From Echria macrotheca (Eukaryota; Ascomycota; Sordariomycetes; Sordariales; Schizotheciaceae): a DNA stretch of 64,000 nt. Where the stretch lies: positions 1,426,001 through 1,490,000 of the forward strand of contig MU839835.1 of the NCBI GenBank assembly GCA_030411725.1, in the 5' to 3' direction. Position 1 is the first letter of the stretch. Each line of letters begins with the position of its first letter. Made by a program: the position numbers and the translations under genes. The notes beneath the pieces were generated by a model that was not told where the DNA came from, did no database searches, and worked only from the letters and a program-made list of their open reading frames with translations. Of the stretch, positions 56,128 through 64,000 are shown one piece after another.

Positions 56128-58339
56128 TGTGGGCGCGGTGTTTTGGGCTTCGGGCTCGCGGTCGGTGCCTCGATATCCGCACTTTTCGGTCTTCTTGGCT
56201 GAAGTGGAAGGGGAACGTTTCGAGACGCGGACCCTTCGGCGATTCTGGCTGTACTTTCCTTACGGATACGGGGTTGATTGGTCTGTGCTGTGGCTCGGCG
56301 TAGGCTGAGTCCCGATGGTCACTAATCACGCGGATTATCACGTGATTTTGCTCGTGACTTACCCCTGAACTCCGGGAGACAACCTCAAACTGGCTCTGAC
56401 TCTGTTGGTTCGTTCTGATTGAGTGGAAGGGTCAGTTTGGCTGGTTACATCTTCTGCAGCTGGCTTGCAGAGTGTTGAATACGGAGTAGGACGGGCTCTT
56501 TTACCCAGTCACTTCCAGTTTATTTAGGCTCTCTGTACTGTAAACGCAGATCGTCATTGCGAATATCATCAAACAAAAAGCAGACTACGGTGAAGAAAGT
56601 ACGCGGGTGGTGCAGAGCTCGGTTGATGGACTTCGAAATATTCCGTAGGCGTTTCAAAATTGGACGTGGAAAGCGTAGACCTTCTTATCTGAGCGCTTGA
56701 ATGAAGCCGATTCCGGCAACTTTCGTGCTGTCAACGTCTTCCCAAAGCATTCTGGCGCATCTGCTTGTGCCATCACCTCCACCAAGGGGTGCAGTCGCCA
56801 CCCTGCGAGAGAAGAGCGGTAGATCTGCAGAGAAGCCGGAGGAGAAGATCGGTGAAGCTCAGAGCACGTCAGTGCCAGGGAGGGGTAGCCACCACATTGT
56901 GGCCCGGGCGTGCTCTTGGCTGCCTTCAGCCGCGTGGTCGGGCCGCCTTGCAATCCGTGCGTCCTTCTAGAACTGTTCGACAATTGTGACTGGCACGTCG
57001 GCCGACAGCTTGTGGGGACGAGGAAGGAGGGGTGCTGCCCACAACGAAAGAGGGGCGGCGAGGACAAAAGCAGCGTGATTGTCAAGCTACCCACGCAACC
57101 ACGATACGCTATCAACGCCCGTTATTAGTCGCAAACCCCTCACAATACACTAGAGCCCCTCGCATCAAAGAGACGGTGTCTGGCTGCGTGTGTCATTACT
57201 TGCTCCTGATAAGCTGGGGTACATCGGAAACTAGGATGGCGGGGTTACGGGGCGCGCAGGGCGTGTCGTTGCGCCCAAAGCTACGGGGTGATGGAATGCA
57301 TAGAAGTTACGCACAAAACAAGCCCATGGTTTTACTGGCCGTACACTACCGTTGCCATTGGCGAAACTGAGATGTAAGGCAGGAGGGACGGGAGCCACCC
57401 CACTCGGCCAAACCTAAGGAAGCTTCACCTCACCCATGTCAATTACCCCCCTTCGCCTCTTTCCTCGTCCTCAATATTTATCGCGTTCCCTTCCTGGAAT
57501 CCAGCTTGAGTTTGCGATATCGCGAGAGAAGAATTATTACCCAGCCAGGCCGTTCTGATTGATTGTTATCACCCCACCGGTTTGTCTCTTTCCGGCCTTT
57601 ATTCTCGCCCACGCGGCGTCTGCTTCGAGCCGGCCTTTAGCCCTCCTTGCATACCTAGGTGGGTTGTTTCGACTAGCCCCTCCTCTTTATCACGCATCGA
57701 CATCATTCCATCCAAGTGCATCTTCCACTCACCAGCTACACCGTTTCCTAATTCAGCGCCAGCTGGATGCGCTACCTTTCGTCGCTTCTTATTGTCCGAG
57801 CCAGAGCAGCGCTATACCTCCAGGAGCCCATTGTGACTTGAGGCAAGTTGCCCAACCGTTCCATGACGCGAGGCTTTGTCTAGCATTTCCGTATCTGCTT
57901 GGAGAACTCAATTCTTCGGCTCCCTGGCGCACGATGAGTTGCTTGCTGCGCCGCTGCGCATTGCGGAAGGCAAGAATAGCCAGGCTCTACTGGAAATTGA
58001 GATCACCACCACGAGGCCCTCGACCTCAGCAAGCAGGCTCCCCGTCGAAGCTGCAGCTGTCCGACCGCCCGGGCCACCTGCCCGGCATTGCCTTCCCTCT
58101 TTGAGCCCATCATACGCTGCTTTCATTTAAACGCCAGCGCTTGTGTGCGAGAATGTCTCTGACTGTCTTTCGCAGAATACGGGATTCCGTTGATCTTGTT
58201 CCGGGTCCAACGAATTAACCTTGCCATCCCTCTTCCGTACCACGATTTATACCAAGCTGTATCCACGAGCTATCCGTCCGCTCGAGATCAACATCCCATT
58301 CCAAAGCATCGGCCGCGGTCAAAAACACGCATCATCAAC
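56128..58339. other. 2.2 kb divergent region CDC50 / PKA regulatory subunit
   Basis: The left part is the CDC50 promoter; the right about 800 bases look like a long pyrimidine-rich leader of the PKA gene with small upstream frames (for example 57863-57883 and 57933-58104). No other gene is recognisable. Confidence 0.5.
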
Positions 58340-59585
58340 ATGTCGAGCCCCGGCTTCACAAGCCCGTTTGGGGCAAATAGCAACCCATTCGGCTCTGGAA
58401 GAGTTGAGACGACGAACATGCATCGGGTCGTTGAGGAAGATGAGAACGATGTCGTTACGTCGCCGACAACGCCAAGTTTCGTGTTTGGCCGTCGTGGCCA
58501 GGGTCGAGATGCTGCCGGCGGAGATTCCGCTATCAAGTCCTCGTTCGCTTCTGCTCAAGATCTCAACCCCTACGGCCCCAGGACCCCACCGAATCCCGAG
58601 ACGTATCCCGCACAGTACAACTTCGGCCGCCGTACGTCGGTCTCGGCCGAGTCGCTCAAGCCAGACACGTATGATAACTGGTCACCTCCAGTCCACCCGA
58701 AGCCGCAAGAACAATTAGACCGCCTGAACAAGGCCATAAGCGGCAACTTTCTATTTAACCACGTCGACGATGAGCAGCGTGCTCAGATTCTTGGGGCTCT
58801 GGTGGAAAAGCCTATTCCCACCAAGGGAATCAAGGTGGGTGGCGAAGGAGAGGTCCGTAGTACCAACACTGACCGGAGCGCAGGTGATCACACAAGGAGA
58901 TGCCGGTGACTTCTTCTATATCGTTGAGAAAGGGTCCTTCGATGTTCACGTCAACCCCAGCGGTGTGCTGCAGCCCGGGCCGGATGGTATGGGACAAAAC
59001 GTGGGCAAGATCGAGGCCGGTGGCTCGTTTGGAGAACTGGCGTTGATGTACAATGCTCCGCGAGCGGCAACGGTTATTTCGGCCGAGCCTAACTGCACTC
59101 TATGGGCCCTTGACCGTATTACCTTCCGCCGAATCTTGATGGAGTCGACTTTCGCACGCAGGCGCATGTACGAGAGCTTCCTCGAGGAGGTGCCCCTGCT
59201 CTCGACCCTCACGCCGTACGAGCGGTCAAAAATAGCGGACGCTCTCGAGAGCTTCAAGTTCCCGGCCGGCCATACGATCATCAAGGAGGGTGATCCGGGC
59301 CACTCGTTCTTCCTATTGGAGTCTGGCGAGGCAGTTGCCATTAGGAGCGACAACGAGACCCCTGTCAAAAACTACAAGAAGGGAGACTTCTTTGGCGAAC
59401 TTGCTCTGCTCAACGATGCGCCGCGCGCTGCCAGCGTTATCAGCACGACGGAAGTCAAGGTTGCGACTCTAGGCAAGTCGGCATTCCAAAGACTTTTGGG
59501 ACCTGTAGAGAGCATAATGCGGAGGACAAAGTATGTCGGAGTCAACTCGGGCGTCGAGGAGATGGATCCTCTGCAAAAGTCGTAA
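58340..59585 (+). CDS. mcb: cAMP-dependent protein kinase regulatory subunit
   Basis: Exons 58340-58834 and 58884-59585 encode 398 residues. The N-terminal part is Ser/Pro-rich. The inhibitory site RRTSVS (97-102) has a phosphorylatable Ser100, so the subunit is type-II-like. Two cyclic-nucleotide-binding domains follow: A (about 150-265), whose phosphate-binding cassette is FGELALMYNAPRAATVI, and B (about 270-385) with FGELALLNDAPRAASVI. Both retain the Glu and Arg that contact cAMP. The intron (49 nt, CTGACC branch point) falls at the start of domain A and joins GIK to VITQGDAGDFFYIVE. The protein holds the catalytic subunit inactive until cAMP binds; in Neurospora its orthologue is mcb, governing growth polarity and conidiation. 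Confidence 0.95.
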
Positions 59586-59903
59586 AGTGGGAGGTGGCGA
59601 ATCTGAGGGATCACTGATGGTGTAGGTGGAGGCCGAAGGACGATGCCCCCGGCCGCCACGGGGAAGGAGCTGGTGGGGGTTATGATTTAAACATGCGGTG
59701 AATCGGCGTTGGGGATCAACCAAACTTTCACTCCAGGAGCATGTCCCTAGGATTAGCCATGGTCAAATACCTAGGTGAGACTGCAGGGAAGAGGGCTTGT
59801 CGAGCATTTCTACGCAATACCGTGTCCATAGAATATCCTGCAACTAAAACCCAACCTGAACGCCGTGGTGAATACAATGTGACTCCTGTCCGTGAGCGCT
59901 GCC
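59586..59903. other. 3' intergenic between convergent PKA-R and SPF27
   Basis: 318 bases of shared 3' flank; nothing further seen. Confidence 0.6.
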
Positions 59904-60645
59904 CTATCGCTGTGGTACTTGGCCTCCAGCTGCCAGCCTCCTTGCCTCGAGCACTTCTCTTCGTAGTGCCTCGGCGGCAGCCTCGGTCTCAAGCACCCGT
60001 GATATCCCTCGTCTCCAAGTCTCTTCCAGGCCCTGAATCTCGGCGCCCGCCTCCTCCTGCGCGCTCTTGCGCTGCAGCGTCATGACATCGATAGCCCGCC
60101 GCGTCTCGGCCAGCTCCCGCTTGATGGCGTCCAGCTCGCCCTGGAGCTGCCAGTTGCCCACGAGCCAGGCGTTCTTGCCGTACGAGTCGAGCAGCGCGAG
60201 GTGGGCGCGGCGCGCCGACACGTACGCGTGCGAGGCGTAGGCGCGCGAGAGGAGCGCCGAGAGCTCGTCGGTCGACGGGGTTGTACCGTTTTCGGGAAGC
60301 TCGGGCGCCTCGTACCGTGACAGATCGAGGGCGGAGAGTTTGGAGGTCGGGCCTTCGGCGGATAGGCGGTCGTATTCGGCGCGGAGGAGGGAGGATGAGG
60401 GATTGTTGGAGGGGGGCCGGAGGTCGGGGAGGAGGGCGTGGTGGGGGTCGTCCGGGACGAGGGAGCGTTCCATTGCTATTAGCGCGTGGGCTGCTGCTAG
60501 GGCTTCTGGGGTTGGTTCTGTGTCGATGTCTTTTTTTTTGTTAGTTATGAAGGGGGCAAATGGGATAGGGGATAGGGAGAGAGGAGAAGGGGGGAGGGAG
60601 AGATGTACATGGGAGGGATTCGTGGATGGCTGTGATGGGCGCCAT
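59904..60645 (-). CDS. cwf7: Pre-mRNA-splicing factor SPF27 (BCAS2/Cwf7) family
   Basis: Exons 60645-60609 and 60529-59904 encode 220 residues. The first exon (MAPITAIHESLP) joins YIDTEPTPEALAAAHALIAME, the conserved start of the family. The rest is helical and coiled, with PDLRPPSNNPSSSLLRAEYD, the SRYEAPELP motif and QLQGELDAIKRELAETRRAID. SPF27 is a core subunit of the Prp19 (NineTeen) complex, which stabilises U5/U6 in the activated spliceosome. The intron has a CTAAC branch point directly followed by an A9 run and its AG. It is divergent from the ceramidase and convergent with PKA-R. Confidence 0.88.
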
Positions 60646-61394
60646 CGTTGATGTTTTTGGGGGGGTGGTCTTTCAGTCGTAGAGTGGTGGTGGTGGTTGT
60701 TTTTGAGGAGATGGTGGTTGATGTTTTTGAGTGAGTCTATGAAGACGGTCGGATTATGCGGTTCTTGGATGATGACAATGTTTTGCTGTTTGGGCGGCGA
60801 ACAGTCTCGGTTGCGTCTGCGTTTGTCAAGTCATTGCCATGGCGAAACTTTGAAACTTTGCGATCTCGAAAAATCCTCCCCACTGTGGGGTCCACGCCTG
60901 GGCGTTCCTATAGTGGAATCGAGAATTTGGCCTGCCGGTGACTGGGAGTTCAATCGACGAGTCTGGATGGAGTGATCTATCGAATATCTCTATAGCAGCC
61001 TATCTACTATTTTTTCAGGTGGAGTATCCTTATTTTCTGTGTTTCTTGGCTGTACTTTTTGGTCTTTGAGCACAGCAGTCCCTGGCAATCATTGAGGCCT
61101 GAGGACGCAACTCCAGGGCTGCCGGGAGTGGTTCATCCCTGCAGCTGCCAGGTGACAGCGCATGGCGGTGATCCTTTGTCAAATCGGAGGCGTTCCAGCC
61201 AAAGGGGATGACGACACTTGGCAGCCGAGCAGGGTCTTTGGCACGAACTGCGCGTGGCCGCGTGCCCCTCTCTCTCCCCAAGTCCAGCCCGATTCTCAGC
61301 ATCTATTGTCGGCTTCACTTCGAGTTCGACCTGTTCAACAACTATTTTGCTGTAATGAACGATTTCTATCATTCTTGAGCGCCGTCCTAGAAGG
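60646..61394. other. Divergent promoter region SPF27 / ceramidase
   Basis: No gene seen. The left about 80 bases are GT-rich, and a tandem GTGGT stretch lies at 60680-60700. Confidence 0.55.
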
Positions 61395-63818
61395 ATGGAT
61401 TCCGAAAAGGACCAGGCTCGGGCCGAGGCCGAGAGACTCCTCGAGGACGACGACGCCAACTTTGAGTCCCCGAAGACGTCGCGTATCGATTCATCCGTCC
61501 GAGCCACGAGTCGGACGCGGTCGTATCGAAGAATCATATACTGGATCGCGCCTTTTATTCTCACTGTTGCATTACTGTGCGGCATTCCGAAGCTGGGCTT
61601 TGGGCAATGGGTCAGGTCGTGTTTTGGCAGACACAACAAACCGGTCTGGACGACACTTGGTTCAGGAGACCAATATCTCATCGGAGTCGGCAAGGCCGAT
61701 ATCACGGGTCCGGTTGTGGAGATAAACTTGATGGGATATGCCGACCCGAAACAGCTGGGCACCGGTTTACGCCAGAGACTCTACTCGCGCGCCTTTATCG
61801 TCGGTGACGTCGAGCGCCCCGAGGACAGATTCGTATATCTGGTTCTGGATACGCAGTCTGGTGATACTGCAATTCGATATGGTATCATCAATGCCTTGAA
61901 GGAGCTGGGGCCGTCGTACGCCGTATACCACCATCACAACGTCGCCGTCACCGGGACGCACTCTCACGCCGGGCCTGGTGGGTGGCTGAACTATCTACTG
62001 CCACAGATTACCAGCAAGGGATTCGATCGTCAGGGGTTCCAGGCCATTGTAGATGGTGCGGTGTTGTCTATTCGTCGCGCCCATGAAAGCCTACAGCCGG
62101 GCTATCTAAGCGTTGGGTCGACCAAGGTCTTTGGTGCGAATATCAACCGCAGTTTGTTCGCCTACCTGTCAAATCCGGAAGAAGAGCGAGCCCGATACAA
62201 CATCAGTTCGGAGGATGACGGCTCGGTTGAGAAGGATCTGACTCTTGTCAAGTTCCAACGAGCTTCGGACGGCAAGAATATAGGCGTCTTGACCTGGTTC
62301 CCCGTCCATGGTACCTCGCTGCTCGGCAACAACACCGTTATCGCTGGCGACAACAAAGGCGTTGCGGCGTACCTGTTCGAAAAGAGCATGCGTGATGATG
62401 ACACGGCAGCGGAGGGCTTCGTCGCTGGGTTCTCTCAGGCTAATGTGGGCGATACCAGCCCCAACGTGCTTGGCGCCTGGTGCGAGGACGGAACCGGCCA
62501 GATGTGCAGCTTTGAGAACAGCACCTGCAGCGATGGTAAATCCCAGCAATGCCATGCTAGGGGGCCGTTCTTCAGGGTCAAGGACGAAGGCGCAAGGTCG
62601 TGCTTCGAGATCGGAAAACGCCAGTTTGAACCCGCCAGGGCCCTTTATGACGAGCTCAACCAAAACCCCATCCCGGTCAGAGGATCACTGGTCAAATCGT
62701 TCCACACATTCCACAACATGTCCGGGTTTATCTTTCAACTGCCAAACGGTTCAGAGGCACGGACATGTCCGGCTGCTCTCGGGTACTCGTTCGCCGCTGG
62801 CACCTCTGACGGGCCCGGGGCGTTCGACTTCACCCAACATGACGGCAACGAAAACACTACATCCCCGTTGTGGAAAATCGTCTCTCACTTCCTCAAGGAT
62901 GCGACTGAGGAACAGAGGGCATGTCATCACCCTAAACCCATCCTCTTGGACGTGGGAGAGATGCACAAGCCATATTTGTGGACTCCTAACATAGTGGACG
63001 TGCAGGTCTTCCGAGTCGGACAACTTGTTATTATCATTAGCCCCGGCGAGGCTTCGACAATGGCCGGTCGACGGTGGAAGGAAGCGGTGCATAGTGCCAC
63101 CTCGATCATGTTTCAAAACGAGGCCGGGCTCGCCTCGCATTCGAATCTGGCGCCATCACCGGTCGTGGTCATCGGAGGCCCGGCAAACAGCTACACTCAT
63201 TACATCACTACCGAAGAAGAATACTCGATCCAACGTTACGAAGGCGCTTCAACTCTCTATGGGCCACATACTCTGGCGGCCTATATCAATATCACCCTCT
63301 CGTACTTGCCGTATCTTGGTGCTAGCGCCGCCGAGCCGCCACGTCACGAAGATGGGCTCTTCCCACCGGATAATTCCAACCGATCGCTCTCGTTTGTCAC
63401 TGGGGTGGTCAGAGATGGCACGCCCTTTTTCAAGAGTTTTGGAGATGTTATCAGCGATGTGGAACGAGTTTACAAGCGAGGCGCACATGTCACAGCGAAA
63501 TTCATTGGAGCGAACCCGCGGAATAATCTGCGGCAAGAAGCAACCTTTGTTGCAGTGGAACAACTGGATGTATCCTACGCCGGCGAGGAGAAGAAGGAGC
63601 ACTGGAGACAAGTGAGGAGCGATGAAGATTGGGCGCTCATATACAACTGGCGGCGAACCAGCGAGTTGCTGGGATCGAGCGAGGTCGAGGTGGTGTGGGA
63701 GACGGAGGACTGGGCTGAGCCGGGAGTGTATAGACTGAGATATTTCGGGGATTCCAAGGCTCTCGGAGGGACCGTCACTGCATTTGAAGGCGTATCCTCG
63801 GCGTTTACTCTGGTTTAG
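61395..63818 (+). CDS. Neutral/alkaline ceramidase
   Basis: A single exon of 807 residues. A short cytosolic tail is followed by a signal anchor (about 47-70, YWIAPFILTVALLCGIPKLG), making a type II membrane or secretory-pathway protein. The catalytic domain begins at about 90 with YLIGVGKADITGPVVEINLMGYA. Zinc-binding histidines appear in TGTHSHAGPGG, and the nucleophile region is GFSQANVGDTSPNVLG. Further blocks are FPVHGTSL and SPGEASTMAGRRW. The C-terminal immunoglobulin-like domain (from about 650) ends GVYRLRYFGDSKALGG. The enzyme hydrolyses ceramide to sphingosine and fatty acid. Most family members have about 700-760 residues; the N-terminal anchor explains the extra length. The ATG is followed by the acidic DSEKDQARAEAE; no earlier in-frame ATG is needed. 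Confidence 0.94.
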   Translation: MDSEKDQARAEAERLLEDDDANFESPKTSRIDSSVRATSRTRSYRRIIYWIAPFILTVALLCGIPKLGFGQWVRSCFGRHNKPVWTTLGSGDQYLIGVGKADITGPVVEINLMGYADPKQLGTGLRQRLYSRAFIVGDVERPEDRFVYLVLDTQSGDTAIRYGIINALKELGPSYAVYHHHNVAVTGTHSHAGPGGWLNYLLPQITSKGFDRQGFQAIVDGAVLSIRRAHESLQPGYLSVGSTKVFGANINRSLFAYLSNPEEERARYNISSEDDGSVEKDLTLVKFQRASDGKNIGVLTWFPVHGTSLLGNNTVIAGDNKGVAAYLFEKSMRDDDTAAEGFVAGFSQANVGDTSPNVLGAWCEDGTGQMCSFENSTCSDGKSQQCHARGPFFRVKDEGARSCFEIGKRQFEPARALYDELNQNPIPVRGSLVKSFHTFHNMSGFIFQLPNGSEARTCPAALGYSFAAGTSDGPGAFDFTQHDGNENTTSPLWKIVSHFLKDATEEQRACHHPKPILLDVGEMHKPYLWTPNIVDVQVFRVGQLVIIISPGEASTMAGRRWKEAVHSATSIMFQNEAGLASHSNLAPSPVVVIGGPANSYTHYITTEEEYSIQRYEGASTLYGPHTLAAYINITLSYLPYLGASAAEPPRHEDGLFPPDNSNRSLSFVTGVVRDGTPFFKSFGDVISDVERVYKRGAHVTAKFIGANPRNNLRQEATFVAVEQLDVSYAGEEKKEHWRQVRSDEDWALIYNWRRTSELLGSSEVEVVWETEDWAEPGVYRLRYFGDSKALGGTVTAFEGVSSAFTLV

Positions 63819-64000
63819 GTTATGGCAGAATGATACCATCGTAGCGAAGGCATGGGGTAGTCTGGAAAGTTCAATCAGTCGTATCTTTCAAGTAACCATC
63901 GTGGAGTTGCATCTCAGGGTGAACTCGCTGTGTAGGGTGAATGACATAATATTGGCCTATCGGGGTTATTGCCTGCGGGATGACTCAATGAACCACTCCA
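63819..64000. other. 3' flank of ceramidase to window end
   Basis: Nothing recognisable in the last 182 bases. Confidence 0.6.

Overview
This is a 64 kb piece of a filamentous ascomycete nuclear genome, most likely class Sordariomycetes and probably close to Neurospora or Chaetomium. The grounds are short spliceosomal introns (about 49-140 nt) with CTAAC or CTGAC/CTGAT branch points, compact GC-rich exons on both strands, dispersed 5S rRNA-like sequences, an intron-containing tRNA gene, and fungal families such as GRG-1, Zn2Cys6 factors, NACHT/STAND proteins and WSC domains. Intron boundaries were placed by hand from protein homology, reading frame and GT/AG (twice GC/AG) signals.

Left part (0.7-17.4 kb), mixed housekeeping genes in wide gaps: grg-1/ccg-1 glucose-repressible gene (-), a diverged 60S ribosomal protein eL43 gene (-), an Sis1-type Hsp40 (+), a HAD phosphatase (+), the initiator-tRNA modifying enzyme Rit1 (-), and a Zn2Cys6 transcription factor (+). 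Large stretches (1.0-3.3, 3.8-6.1 and 11.0-15.2 kb) show no recognisable gene.

Middle, accessory-looking part (18-44.6 kb): an intron-containing tRNA-Glu gene, a NACHT-domain STAND receptor (-) divergent from a 14-TM MFS transporter (+) with a 190-bp terminal-inverted-repeat element between them, a decayed 5S copy, a secreted haem peroxidase fused to four WSC domains, a short-tailed kinesin-3, two small orphan proteins, a BAHD acyltransferase, a second 5S-like copy and an amidohydrolase. This part also holds an assembly gap (10 Ns at 36325-36334) beside a long artefactual-looking poly-G tract.

Right part (45.2-63.8 kb), dense core-gene territory: RPA1/RFA1 (replication), CSN3 (COP9 signalosome), SPT16 (FACT), CDC50/LEM3 (flippase subunit), the PKA regulatory subunit, SPF27/Cwf7 (Prp19 complex) and a neutral ceramidase. 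These alternate in convergent and divergent pairs, as expected for syntenic core genes. They share no pathway.

No CRISPR array, operon or prokaryotic feature is present. The most unusual points are the diverged eL43 copy with a GC-AG intron, the inverted-repeat element between the NLR and the transporter, the four-WSC peroxidase, and the two diverged 5S copies.
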